Assembly: GCA_023419095.1 (NCBI GenBank) | Contig: JAEZYN010000045.1 | Coordinates: 1 to 64,000 of the forward strand | DNA: 64,000 nt | DNA from: Bacteroidota bacterium | Lineage (GTDB): Bacteria; Bacteroidota; Bacteroidia; Flavobacteriales; Weeksellaceae | Direction of reading: 5' to 3' | Shown: piece by piece, positions 51,907 through 60,496 of the stretch | Position numbering within the stretch: the first letter of the stretch is position 1 | Layout of the letters: each line of letters begins with the position of its first letter | The notes under the pieces: model-generated | Seen by the model: the letters and a program-made list of their open reading frames with translations, nothing else | Database searches by the model: none | What the model was told of the DNA's origin: nothing | Position numbers and translations under genes: made by a program

Positions 51907-51923
51907 GTTGCAAGGGTTGCAAC
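51907..51923. promoter_or_regulatory. Palindromic operator GTTGCAA-GGG-TTGCAAC
   Basis: A perfect 7-bp inverted repeat with a 3-bp spacer, in the middle of the 132-bp region between the divergent terminase and protease operons. It lies just upstream of the - strand -33 position and about 45 bp upstream of the probable + strand start site. It is placed for a dimeric activator serving both promoters. Confidence 0.5.
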
Positions 51924-51981
51924 ATTAATAAGGAATACTGTTAAATATTTTGAAGTTTGCCTTAAAAAGTGTAAAAAACTT

Positions 51982-52425
51982 ATGGCAAAACGGGTAAATA
52001 ACGAACCATTGCGCGCAATGGCTGAACGAATGTTCGTCGAAGAGGGCATGACTGCCAAAGCAATTGCAGCTGCACTTGATATGGCAGAGCAAACAGTGGG
52101 CCGTTGGCGAAAAGGTATTCAGGGTGATATATGCTGGGATGATAAACGGGCCCAGTATTTATCGGCACCGCACAACATCAAAAAAGTTTTAATGAATGAG
52201 TTGAATCATCTCTCAAAAGGTGGTGACGCCACAATTGACGTTAAAGCCATTGCTGATATAAACAAAGTTATTTCCACACTTTCTGAAAAGGCCAATGTTC
52301 AGATTGTATTCACGGTATTTAAAGAATTTGACACGTGGATGGCAGTTCAGGACCCGGAAAAAGCCATTGAGTTTTTAGACTGGCATCAGGCCTTTTTACT
52401 TCACAAAGCACAAACTGAAGTGTAA
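51982..52425 (+). CDS. Terminase small subunit-like DNA-binding protein
   Basis: 147 aa. Helix-turn-helix near residues 20-47 (EEGMTAKAIAAALDMAEQTVGRWRKG), followed by helical segments (NIKKVLMNELNHLSKGG, ADINKVISTLSEK). HTH proteins just before a terminase large gene are small subunits (Mu gp27-type/DUF1804-like) that recognise packaging sites. The stop overlaps the next ATG (TAATG). Start of the + strand late operon. Confidence 0.78.
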   Translation: MAKRVNNEPLRAMAERMFVEEGMTAKAIAAALDMAEQTVGRWRKGIQGDICWDDKRAQYLSAPHNIKKVLMNELNHLSKGGDATIDVKAIADINKVISTLSEKANVQIVFTVFKEFDTWMAVQDPEKAIEFLDWHQAFLLHKAQTEV

Positions 52426-54014
52426 TGAGTGATGTAAAGCTTTCAAGACTACATGAAAAAATGCTCCGCGATTACGATGAGCATTGCAAAGGTATTTCAC
52501 TATTCAGCGGCGAGGGCCTTGACCCCGCCGAGACGCCAGCCAGTCGCCGGAAAACGCGGAAAGATAAAGAAAAGGACTACATCACCTGGTTCGAGTGGAT
52601 GTTCCCAAAATACGCAAAAGTAAAGTCCGCCTGGTTCCATAAGAAACTTGCGAAGATCTTAATTGAAAACGACGTCTGTGACCTGCTGGCTGAAATCTAC
52701 CGTTCAGGAGCCAAATCCGTTCACCTGGATTTAGGTATACCGCTGTATCTGTATGTCACCGACCGTATGCGCTTTATGCTTTTGATCGGGCAAACCGATC
52801 TGAAGGCTAAAAAACTGATTTCAGACATTCAGGCGGAACTTACATACAACAAGAAGTTTATTCACTACTACGGCAAAAAGTTCAAGTTTGGCGACTGGTC
52901 TGAAGGAGATTTCACAACAACCGATGGCGTCAAATTCATGGCAATGTCTCCGGGTCAGTCTCCCCGTGGTTTACGTGAAGGAAATCAGCGGCCGGATTAT
53001 ATTGTGATCGATGATGTCGATACAAAACAGCGCTGTAATAACGAGGAACTTTCAAAGAAACTACTGGAGTGGGCATGGGAAGATTTGCGGGGTACTTTCG
53101 ATGAAGGTTCAAAATTCCGACGCTTTGTAGTAGCCAATAATAACTTCAATAAAAATACGCTGATCAATCAGCTGAAGGAAGAGTTTAAAGTCTTCAGCAA
53201 AAAAGTGAAGGAACTCGGTCTGAAGCAAAAACACTTTGTGGTTACAGTTCCGGCTGTAAAAAACCTCACAACCTTCGAACCAAACTGGCCGGAAAAAACT
53301 TCAGCTGAGTATTGGAAAGAAAAGTATCATACGTCGCCCTACCGATCATTCATGCGCGAATATCAGCACATGCATATCACCGAGGGTACAATCTTTAAAA
53401 ACGAGCACATCCATTACAAAAAGCGCTTGCAAATCCGGCAGTATGATGCCCTGGTTTTGTACGGCGATTTAAGTTACAAAGATGCGGGGGATTACAAGGC
53501 AATGATCTTTGCCGGAAAGACCGGTCGCGAGTTCCATATACTGGATGCTTTCGTAAAGCAAACATCGAGAAACAATACGGCAATTTGGCTCTACGAAACC
53601 GTAAAAAATAAAGGCTTGCTGACGTACAATATTCAGTATTTCATCGAAGGTCTCTTTGCGCAGGATGAATTTGTAAGTGATTTCGATGCTGTGGGTGATA
53701 CCTACGGTTGGTACGTTCCGGTTGTAGCCGATCAGAAAAGCAAGACCGGGAAATTTGACCGGATCGAAAGTATGGCCGGTTACTTCGAGCGGGGTAATGT
53801 TTTCTTTTCTGCCGACCTGGAGGAGTCTCCGGACTGCAAGGAACTGATAAATCAGCTGCTTGCATTCCAGAAAGGAAGCGGCGCGCATGATGATGCACCG
53901 GATGCGCTGCAAAGTGCAATCTCAAAACTTAACGTACAGGCTACCCTGAACGCAATACCACCGAAGATCACTACCCGAAAGGAAATGATCAGCAAACAAA
54001 AAAACAGATTTTAA
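52425..54014 (+). CDS. Terminase large subunit (Mu gp28-type)
   Basis: 529 aa packaging motor. The ATPase half has a variant P-loop RSGAKSV (about 93-99, of the RGxAKS kind rather than GxGKS) and Walker B YIVIDD (192-197). The RNase-H-like nuclease half has LYGDLSYKDAGD (about 345-356) and HDDAPDALQSAI near residue 505, which supply the acidic metal ligands. HRxxDEGS-like DEGSKFRRFVVANNNF lies between the halves. Cuts and translocates DNA into the prohead, by the headful mechanism in Mu-like phages. Confidence 0.88.
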   Translation: MSDVKLSRLHEKMLRDYDEHCKGISLFSGEGLDPAETPASRRKTRKDKEKDYITWFEWMFPKYAKVKSAWFHKKLAKILIENDVCDLLAEIYRSGAKSVHLDLGIPLYLYVTDRMRFMLLIGQTDLKAKKLISDIQAELTYNKKFIHYYGKKFKFGDWSEGDFTTTDGVKFMAMSPGQSPRGLREGNQRPDYIVIDDVDTKQRCNNEELSKKLLEWAWEDLRGTFDEGSKFRRFVVANNNFNKNTLINQLKEEFKVFSKKVKELGLKQKHFVVTVPAVKNLTTFEPNWPEKTSAEYWKEKYHTSPYRSFMREYQHMHITEGTIFKNEHIHYKKRLQIRQYDALVLYGDLSYKDAGDYKAMIFAGKTGREFHILDAFVKQTSRNNTAIWLYETVKNKGLLTYNIQYFIEGLFAQDEFVSDFDAVGDTYGWYVPVVADQKSKTGKFDRIESMAGYFERGNVFFSADLEESPDCKELINQLLAFQKGSGAHDDAPDALQSAISKLNVQATLNAIPPKITTRKEMISKQKNRF

Positions 54015-54018
54015 AACT

Positions 54019-54444
54019 ATGGCATTTATTACTGAAGATGACTATACGGTCCTGATCCGCGATGAGATTAAGGACATACTTCTCGAAAATTATTCAGAAA
54101 CCAAACTGAAAACCGCCGAAAACATGGGTGTGGCCCAAGTGCGCAAACGACTGGCCGGCCGCTATGATGTGGCAAAGATTTTTGGAGCAACCGGTGATGC
54201 AAGAGACAGCTATATCGTAATGATCGTGCTCGACTGTGCTTTGTACCACCTGTACACAGCCACCGTTCCGAACAAGATCCCGGCCATACGTGCAGAACGC
54301 TATCAGGATGCTTTAGATTGGCTAAAGTCAGTGGCGCGTGGTGAAGAAACAACGGATCTACCGGTTTTGGAAGACGAGAGCGGTAACCAGATGTTGGGAA
54401 TTAAAATCACTTCCAAATATCCGCCGTCAAACAATCGTTGGTAA
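54019..54444 (+). CDS. gp36-like (DUF1320) head-tail protein
   Basis: 141 aa. MAFITEDDYTVLIRDEIKDILL at the N-terminus, RKRLAGRYDVAKIF and DSYIVMIVLDCALYHLYTATVPNKIPAIRAERYQDALDWL match DUF1320/Mu gp36, thought to act in head completion/connection. It follows the terminase by 4 bp. Confidence 0.8.
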   Translation: MAFITEDDYTVLIRDEIKDILLENYSETKLKTAENMGVAQVRKRLAGRYDVAKIFGATGDARDSYIVMIVLDCALYHLYTATVPNKIPAIRAERYQDALDWLKSVARGEETTDLPVLEDESGNQMLGIKITSKYPPSNNRW

Positions 54445-54497
54445 ACCCTTTAAAACATCTTTAAACTCCCATATTTCCCACTTTAACAAAATAACCG

Positions 54498-57023
54498 ATG
54501 AAGATATTAGGCTTCGATATAAACTTTAATAAAACAGCCCGTTTCGCGCCCGCTGCAAAAACTGAAACTTTAGGCCGCAAAAATCCTAAACTTATTTCCA
54601 TTGTCGAGAATTTTAAGGACAACAGCCGGAAGGATATTGATAAATGGCGTAAAGCTTTGGTTATGGCTTACCATCCAGAGAATCCGAAGCTGAACCTTCT
54701 TTATGATCTTATTGATGATCTGAAGACCGACGGCCACTTGCAGTCACAAATTCAAATGCGGAAGATGTCAACACTGAACACCGATTTTCAGGTGATCAAT
54801 CGTGGCTCAGGAGAAATCAATCAGGAACTTACTTTCACACTTCGTCAGCAATGGTTTTATGAATTATTGGATCATGCTTTAGACTCAATTCTGTACGGCA
54901 CCTCAGTTATCGAATTTACCGGCTTTAACGGTGATAAGATCGGCATTAATCTAATCCCGAGACGGAACACGGCGCCTGCAAAAAAAAGGATTTACCCTGA
55001 TGTTACTAAAGATGATTTTATCGACTACAGTAACCCGCTTTTTGCTAAATGGCTGATTCAGATCGGGAAAGGTAACGACCTCGGAATCATTAACAATATC
55101 ATTCCTAACATCATCTGGAAGCGTAATGTAATGCAGTCCTGGGCTGAGTTCTGTGAGAAATTCGGTTTGCCACTAATCACCGCTACTACTAATACTTCCG
55201 ATGCGTCCGTAATCGAAAATGTAAATACGATGCTGTTGTCATTAGGTGAAGCTGGCGCAGCCACTTTCCCTATGGGAACCGATATCAAGTTTCAAGAAGC
55301 CAATCGTACCGATGCGTACCAGGTTTACAAGTACTTTATGCAAAGTAATGCCGACGAAATTTCAAAGCAGCTGGTAGGTTCTACCATGCTTTCAGATCAG
55401 GGCTCCAATCGAAGCCAGACCGAAGTACATGAACGCTCACTGGATGACAAGATATCGCAGGCAGACAAGCGCAATATCGGGTTTGTGATAAATGACGTTT
55501 TGTTCCCACTATTGCAGCAGCAGGGCTATAACATCTCACAGGAAGATTATTTCGAATTTAAGACCGCTGAGCAGGAAACAGACCTTACCCACATGTGGAC
55601 AATCACCTCCGGACTTTTGGATAAGGGTTACGATGTAGAACAAGACTGGATTTCAAAAACATTTAACATCCCGTTGGGTGCTAAAAAAAAAATCCAGGTC
55701 AGTAAGCCCCAACTAAATACGGCAGCTGCTCATCTGAATATTGAACCTGAAGAAAGGTATCCCTTTGCATGCACGTGCGGTAATCATGCAGTAGCAGTAT
55801 CGGAGCCTATGAAAATAGCGCTCACCGCACTTACCAAGGAAATGGTGAAAGCTATTTTCAATAAAACCGAGACGGCCGGTATCTACGGAAAAATGGTTGT
55901 TACCGAAGCGCTCCACTTACTTGCAGGGCTGCGTGAAAATTTCAAAACCTACTCGCCTTACGTAGGCCAGGATCAGTTGGTTCTGCAAATGATGGAATAC
56001 AACTTATTCGAGTTTTCGGCCAGTAAAACAGAGGCACGCTTCGCTACGGCCATGGACATGCTTGTAGATGACTCCGGAACCCTCCGGTCTTATGCGGCGT
56101 TTGAAGCCGAAGTGATGAAAAAGTCGGAGGATTTCAATCAGAAGTGGCTCGAAACAGAATACAATTTGTCCGTAGCAGTTGGCCAAAATTCGGCGGCATA
56201 CGTGCGTTTTCTTTCGGAAAAAGATACGGTAACGTCTTTTGTACAGTATCAGACGGCCGGTGACGACAAGGTGCGAGATACCCACAGGATCTTAGACGGT
56301 AAAATATTTTCGCTCGATGACAAAGAAGCTATGCAACTGTGGCCGCCAAACGGCTACGGATGCCGGTGCGAAATGCTGCAATATGTGGGCGATATCAAAG
56401 GCAAAATAACAACCGGCAGCGCAGCAAAGGGTATGATCTATTCAAAGGACCCAAAGTTTGAGAAGTCTCAGTTTGAAATTAACCGGGGCGACCTGAAGGA
56501 AGTTTTTACAAAAAAACAGTTCTATGTAGAGAACAAAAATTTACCCGAAAAGATAAATCAACTCACGTATGATAAATACGATCTAAAAAAATGGGATGAT
56601 TTTAAAGCCGATTTAAAGCCGATAAAAATCGACAAATCAATTACGGCCGAGAATAAAGATGAACTCTTCAAAAAAGTAAAGGGCGCAAACTACATGGGTT
56701 TTGAAGATTACTACGGTAGAAAAATGACCTTGAAAAAAAAGGTTTTCGACCTGCATACCAATGCGAAATATATTACTGAAGAAGAGAAACGTCACCAGCT
56801 TTTTCCACATATAAAAGACGTTCTAAACCAACCATCAGAGGTGTGGCAGTACGAAAAACAGGAAGGAAGCAAATCCTTTAAGACGCGCTACGTCAAATTT
56901 TATAATGATACAGCAATAGTTGTTGAGTGCGATATGGATAACAAACAAGGCCTGGAGATATTAACCTGGTATCCGATGAAGGGCGATGAAAAGGAAATCC
57001 GAAAGGGATTCAAGATCAAATAA
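54498..57023 (+). CDS. Portal (DUF935)-MuF head protein fusion with C-terminal nuclease-like domain
   Basis: 841 aa. Residues ~1-420 are a DUF935/Mu gp29 portal (DLIDDLKTDGHLQSQIQMRKMSTL, LDHALDSILYGTSVIEF, QLVGSTMLSDQGSNRSQTEVHERSLDDKI). A CTCGNH Cys motif lies at about 425. Residues ~430-640 are a MuF/gpF domain with the typical DDKVRDTHRILDGKIF ... WPPNGYGCRCEMLQYV (GYGCRC about 618-623). Residues ~730-841 (KKKVFDLHTNAKY, GSKSFKTRYVKFYND, then VVECDMD and LEILTWYPM) look like a PBECR/BECR-fold RNase toxin domain. Portal and gpF are separate in Mu. A hairpin terminator follows immediately. No obvious immunity gene is next to it. Confidence 0.8.
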   Translation: MKILGFDINFNKTARFAPAAKTETLGRKNPKLISIVENFKDNSRKDIDKWRKALVMAYHPENPKLNLLYDLIDDLKTDGHLQSQIQMRKMSTLNTDFQVINRGSGEINQELTFTLRQQWFYELLDHALDSILYGTSVIEFTGFNGDKIGINLIPRRNTAPAKKRIYPDVTKDDFIDYSNPLFAKWLIQIGKGNDLGIINNIIPNIIWKRNVMQSWAEFCEKFGLPLITATTNTSDASVIENVNTMLLSLGEAGAATFPMGTDIKFQEANRTDAYQVYKYFMQSNADEISKQLVGSTMLSDQGSNRSQTEVHERSLDDKISQADKRNIGFVINDVLFPLLQQQGYNISQEDYFEFKTAEQETDLTHMWTITSGLLDKGYDVEQDWISKTFNIPLGAKKKIQVSKPQLNTAAAHLNIEPEERYPFACTCGNHAVAVSEPMKIALTALTKEMVKAIFNKTETAGIYGKMVVTEALHLLAGLRENFKTYSPYVGQDQLVLQMMEYNLFEFSASKTEARFATAMDMLVDDSGTLRSYAAFEAEVMKKSEDFNQKWLETEYNLSVAVGQNSAAYVRFLSEKDTVTSFVQYQTAGDDKVRDTHRILDGKIFSLDDKEAMQLWPPNGYGCRCEMLQYVGDIKGKITTGSAAKGMIYSKDPKFEKSQFEINRGDLKEVFTKKQFYVENKNLPEKINQLTYDKYDLKKWDDFKADLKPIKIDKSITAENKDELFKKVKGANYMGFEDYYGRKMTLKKKVFDLHTNAKYITEEEKRHQLFPHIKDVLNQPSEVWQYEKQEGSKSFKTRYVKFYNDTAIVVECDMDNKQGLEILTWYPMKGDEKEIRKGFKIK

Positions 57024-57024
57024 A

Positions 57025-57053
57025 AAAAGACTCTACCGGGAGTAGAGTCTTTT
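57025..57053 (+). terminator. Terminator after the portal-MuF fusion gene
   Basis: AAAAGACTCTAC (57025-57036) pairs with GTAGAGTCTTTT (57042-57053), a 12-bp stem with a CGGGA loop. It starts one base after the stop codon. It implies that the tape-measure gene has its own promoter or depends on read-through. Confidence 0.85.
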
Positions 57054-57091
57054 GCAGCGAGAAATAGAATGGGTGCGGTAATCCGGTATAT

Positions 57092-57099
57092 TAGGTTTG
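57092..57099 (+). promoter_or_regulatory. Possible -7 box for the tape-measure operon
   Basis: TAGGTTTG fits TAnnTTTG, but no -33 is visible, as at activator-dependent promoters. It would give a leader of about 75 nt before the ATG at 57178. Confidence 0.3.
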
Positions 57100-57177
57100 T
57101 TCACTGCTTTCGGTGACCCTCATTTATACATCCATGCAATTCCATAACAAAACTACGAATAAAATTAATATAACCAA

Positions 57178-59217
57178 ATGGCTACAAGTAAATTAACTAT
57201 GCTCATCGACATGAGTACCAAGATGTTCAATAATAAGCTTACTGAACTACAGGGGAAATGGAGCAAGACGGTCGGGAAAATGGAAGCCAAGTACAGCGAT
57301 TTCATTAACAACACCGGTGCCGGTGGGCTCATCGAAAAGATTAAGAATCCTGCGGCCGGTTTAATGATCGCCGGAACCGCGATCTTAGGCTTCATGGGTA
57401 AGTCCACGCAGATGGCTAACGACTGGCATAGTAAAATGGCTGAAATCAATGTCACGGCCGGTCTTACCAAAACCGAATTAGGAGGGCTTTCGGATAAGCT
57501 GCTGGATATTGGTGCACGAAATGTGGCGCCGATCGAAGAAGTACCGAAAGCCTTCGGCCGGATCATTTCAGCCGGTCTGGACGTAAAGCAGTCACTCGAT
57601 GCATTGGAACCAACAATGCGTGCTGCAAAAGCGGGTTTTACAGATATTGAAACTGTTGCCAGTGCCGGTATTGCTACAATGATGTCTTCAGGAAAAGACA
57701 TTAACCAGGTGTACGATGTTCTTTTTGAAACCGTCAAGGAAGGAAACGCCGAATTTAAGGACATTGCACGATACTTACCGAAAGTGATCCCACTGGCCCG
57801 GAGCGTAGGTTATGAACTTGAAAGTACCGCCGGTGCGTACGCCTCACTTACGACCAAACTTTCAGCTGAACAGTCGTCGACGGCATTAGAGGGCATTATG
57901 CGGACGCTTTCGAACGCAGATGTCGCGATGGGTAAGATCGACAGCAAGACCGGAAAATACGCCAGCGGCTTCCGTTCTATCGGTCTTAATATCTTCGATT
58001 CTGCCGGTAAAATCCGGCCCCTAATCGATATTGTAAAAGACCTGAACAAAAGTTTTGAAGGCCTTACCAATGAACAGAAAATTGCGAAGCTGAGCAAACT
58101 CGGTTTCGACCAGGCTACGGCCGTAGGTTTCGGAACGCTGATGCAGGATGTTGAAGGGCTCGAAAAGGCAACCCGTGCAACCTCTTTTGCTCAGGGTTCG
58201 CTGAATCAGGCGTATATGGACTCACTCACACCAATGGAACAATGGAGCGTTATTCAGAATAACGTGAAAGCTTCAATGATTAAACTTGGTGAACGCGTGC
58301 TGCCGTATGTCACCAGTGCGCTTCAGAAACTTGCACCAGTCTTCCAGTGGATGTATCAGAATATTGATACCATCATCCCGGTTGTAGGTTCATTCATTGG
58401 AGTGCTTGCAGCGCTGACAGCAGGAGTTTGGTTGTTCAATCTTGCATTATGGTCGAACCCCATAACATGGATTGTGGCGGGCATCTCAGCGCTTATTGCT
58501 GTCGTCGTATTGGCCATTACAAAGTACAGGGAATGGGGTGCGCTTCTGCTATGGTTTTTAGGACCTATTGGCCGTGTAATCTCTGCTTTAAAACTAATCT
58601 ACGATCATTGGGACTCCATTAAGAAGGCTTTTCAGGACGGCGGTATCTTAGGCGGACTTATGCGGATCGGACAGGTTTTAACCGATGTGATTTTGCAGCC
58701 GATAGAACAGCTTTTAGAACTCATGGGTAAACTTCCAGGTTCGTTTGGATCAGCTGCACGCGATATGGCCAACACCGTGCATAAATGGCGCGATAACATG
58801 AATCTTGTTACTCCAGATGAAAAAATAAAGGATGCATTGTCGGCCGGAAAACTGGTAATGTATAACGGCAATCCTGTATTACCGGCCACAAAGGCAAGAC
58901 TCGAAGCTCGTGACGCGGAAAAAGAAAAGAAGTCACTTTATGGACTTCCAGGCCTGTCGACCGGCGGACCCTTCGGTGACGGAACTGGAGCAGCCGGAAA
59001 AGCAGGCAAAGGAAAGCAGAAGCTTTCTAAAGATGTGGACAAAATCACCGGCGCGGCAAAAGAGGTCAAAAACATTACGATCAGGTTCGACAGTATTCAC
59101 AGAGGCGACAACATTATCAACAATGGAGGTGGCGGCAGTGGAATGAGCATGCAGGACTTCGAGAATTTTTATAATGAACTGATGATGCGAATCATCCGTA
59201 ACACAGAAACTTCATAG
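57178..59217 (+). CDS. Tail tape measure protein (TP901 type)
   Basis: 679 aa. The TP901 core is visible at ~85-330 (TKTELGGLSDKLLDIGARNVAPIEEVPKAFGRIISAGLD, ASAGIATMMSSGKDINQVYDVLFETVKEG, RYLPKVIPLARSVGYELESTAGAYASLTTK). Hydrophobic helices around 385-430 and 440-470 could form the membrane channel at DNA ejection. The C-terminus is Gly/Lys-rich. Short for a tape measure, predicting a short tail. It is unusual in lying on the strand opposite to the sheath, tube and chaperone genes. Confidence 0.85.
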   Translation: MATSKLTMLIDMSTKMFNNKLTELQGKWSKTVGKMEAKYSDFINNTGAGGLIEKIKNPAAGLMIAGTAILGFMGKSTQMANDWHSKMAEINVTAGLTKTELGGLSDKLLDIGARNVAPIEEVPKAFGRIISAGLDVKQSLDALEPTMRAAKAGFTDIETVASAGIATMMSSGKDINQVYDVLFETVKEGNAEFKDIARYLPKVIPLARSVGYELESTAGAYASLTTKLSAEQSSTALEGIMRTLSNADVAMGKIDSKTGKYASGFRSIGLNIFDSAGKIRPLIDIVKDLNKSFEGLTNEQKIAKLSKLGFDQATAVGFGTLMQDVEGLEKATRATSFAQGSLNQAYMDSLTPMEQWSVIQNNVKASMIKLGERVLPYVTSALQKLAPVFQWMYQNIDTIIPVVGSFIGVLAALTAGVWLFNLALWSNPITWIVAGISALIAVVVLAITKYREWGALLLWFLGPIGRVISALKLIYDHWDSIKKAFQDGGILGGLMRIGQVLTDVILQPIEQLLELMGKLPGSFGSAARDMANTVHKWRDNMNLVTPDEKIKDALSAGKLVMYNGNPVLPATKARLEARDAEKEKKSLYGLPGLSTGGPFGDGTGAAGKAGKGKQKLSKDVDKITGAAKEVKNITIRFDSIHRGDNIINNGGGGSGMSMQDFENFYNELMMRIIRNTETS

Positions 59218-59219
59218 CC

Positions 59220-59723
59220 ATGTATATAGAATTTAAAACCGAATTTTTCAAAAAACTTCAGAAGGTAAACAAACCGTCTTTCATGCGCCGACTCGTCAAT
59301 CGGTCCGGCGTAGTGGCCGTTAATTTTTCAAAAGAAAGATTTGTCCGGAAAGACTGGTTAGACGGCAGCAGCCGTGAGGTATGGCAAAAGCGAAAGAAAA
59401 CGGATAAAGGTTCACTAATGGTTCGGTCCGGCCGCTTAAAACGATCGATCCGGAAAATGTCTGAGGGCGATTACTTTGTGTATGTTGGTACCGATGTACC
59501 ATACGCGCAGGTTCATAACGAAGGCGGGGAAATAAACAAAACCGCTAATGTGCGGACGCACACACGTGTGCGTAAAGGCAGAAAAGAGACCGTAAAGGCA
59601 CACCGCCGGCAAATGAAACTCACTATGCCGAAACGCCAGTTCCTGGGCGATTCAGACGCGCTTGCAAAACGTATTGAGCGTTTCGCCTTGCGTGAAATAG
59701 ATAACGAAATCCAAAAGCATTAA
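59220..59723 (+). CDS. Virion morphogenesis protein (Mu gpG-like)
   Basis: 167 aa. RDWLDGSSREVWQKRKKTDKGSLMVRSGRLKRSIRKM, YVGTDVPYAQVHNEGGE and MPKRQFLGDSDAL are the classical gpG/phage virion morphogenesis motifs (tail completion, head-tail joining). Very basic. It starts 2 bp after the tape-measure stop. Confidence 0.88.
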   Translation: MYIEFKTEFFKKLQKVNKPSFMRRLVNRSGVVAVNFSKERFVRKDWLDGSSREVWQKRKKTDKGSLMVRSGRLKRSIRKMSEGDYFVYVGTDVPYAQVHNEGGEINKTANVRTHTRVRKGRKETVKAHRRQMKLTMPKRQFLGDSDALAKRIERFALREIDNEIQKH

Positions 59724-59724
59724 C

Positions 59725-60246
59725 ATGAAAATCTTTTATAATAAACTGTTCACCACTTTTCAGAAAGAAGAAAACAAAGACCGCTACCGGTCTGCGGGCA
59801 TTAAGCCCATACAGCACATTGATCTGTACACCGGGCAGGATGTGATCCCGGAGAAGTTCGAAGTGATGAATTACCCGGCTTTGCTGGTGGACTGGACCAT
59901 TGATTACAAAACAGTTCCGCCAGTGGCCACGCTTAATTTTCACCTGTGCTATGAGCAGCTTCGGGACACGAGTAACATGGGAAAGAACACGGCTGAAGCT
60001 TTAAAGTTCATTGATTTTATTGAGATCACCGACGCGGTGCTGAAGACGATCGAAACCGAACACACCGGTAAGCTGAACCTGATTAGCGAAGGAAATAAAC
60101 TGGATGATACCGTAGTAGATGTGTATAACCTTTCTTACCAGTGCACCTACAGTGGTAAGCTGCCGGGACCGCGCACCGGCTATATACGCGGGCAAATAGA
60201 AACCCTCACCGATCGGCAAGGGTTGTATACTAAGTTGTTGGAATAA
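59725..60246 (+). CDS. Putative tail terminator/completion protein
   Basis: 173 aa, 1 bp after gpG. KIFYNKLFTTFQKEENKDRYRSAGIKPIQHIDLYTGQDVIPE, then PALLVDWTIDYKTVPPVATLNFHLCYEQLRDTSN; alpha/beta with no TM segment. Position after gpG suggests the gp37-like terminator role, but sequence identity to a named family is not apparent to me. Its stop abuts that of the convergent lipoprotein gene with no base between. Confidence 0.6.
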   Translation: MKIFYNKLFTTFQKEENKDRYRSAGIKPIQHIDLYTGQDVIPEKFEVMNYPALLVDWTIDYKTVPPVATLNFHLCYEQLRDTSNMGKNTAEALKFIDFIEITDAVLKTIETEHTGKLNLISEGNKLDDTVVDVYNLSYQCTYSGKLPGPRTGYIRGQIETLTDRQGLYTKLLE

Positions 60247-60426
60247 TTACCAGATATCGTCGTAATATTCCCGGCGGGGTTGTAAGCTGTCAGACTTACT
60301 GCTGTCAGAAACGGGTGGAACCGAATCTATGGAAATCGCCGGGTTCGGGTCTATCGGTTCGGGTTCTGTCTCTGTTTTGTTGCATCCCAGGAACAGGAAA
60401 GCAAAAATTAATAAACTGTTTTTCAT
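60247..60426 (-). CDS. Small phage lipoprotein, possible lysis or moron gene
   Basis: 59 aa from the ATG at 60426: MKNSLLIFAFLFLGCNKTETEPEP with lipobox LFLGC, then a Pro/Ser/Asp-rich, unstructured tail. A longer frame from 60540 crosses the upstream terminator and is unlikely. Could be an outer-membrane spanin component or a surface-exclusion lipoprotein; neither can be shown. Confidence 0.5.
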   Translation of the reverse strand: MKNSLLIFAFLFLGCNKTETEPEPIDPNPAISIDSVPPVSDSSKSDSLQPRREYYDDIW

Positions 60427-60449
60427 CTGTGATCTTTTCCCAAAAATAC

Positions 60450-60475
60450 AAAAACCGCCCAAATGAGCGGTTTTT
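60450..60475 (-). terminator. Terminator between TPR protein and lipoprotein genes
   Basis: AAAAACCGC (60450-60458) pairs with GCGGTTTTT (60467-60475), the same stem as at 35849-35877. Read on the - strand it is 22 bp past the TPR gene stop. It probably ends the early/middle transcript coming from the right. Confidence 0.7.
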
Positions 60476-60496
60476 GTTTTTATAGAATGTGAAGTA

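Noticed and set aside
52700..52760. Terminase lacking a P-loop
   Set aside because: The GIPLYLYV region is not the P-loop; RSGAKSV just upstream is an RGxAKS-type variant, so the motor looks intact.
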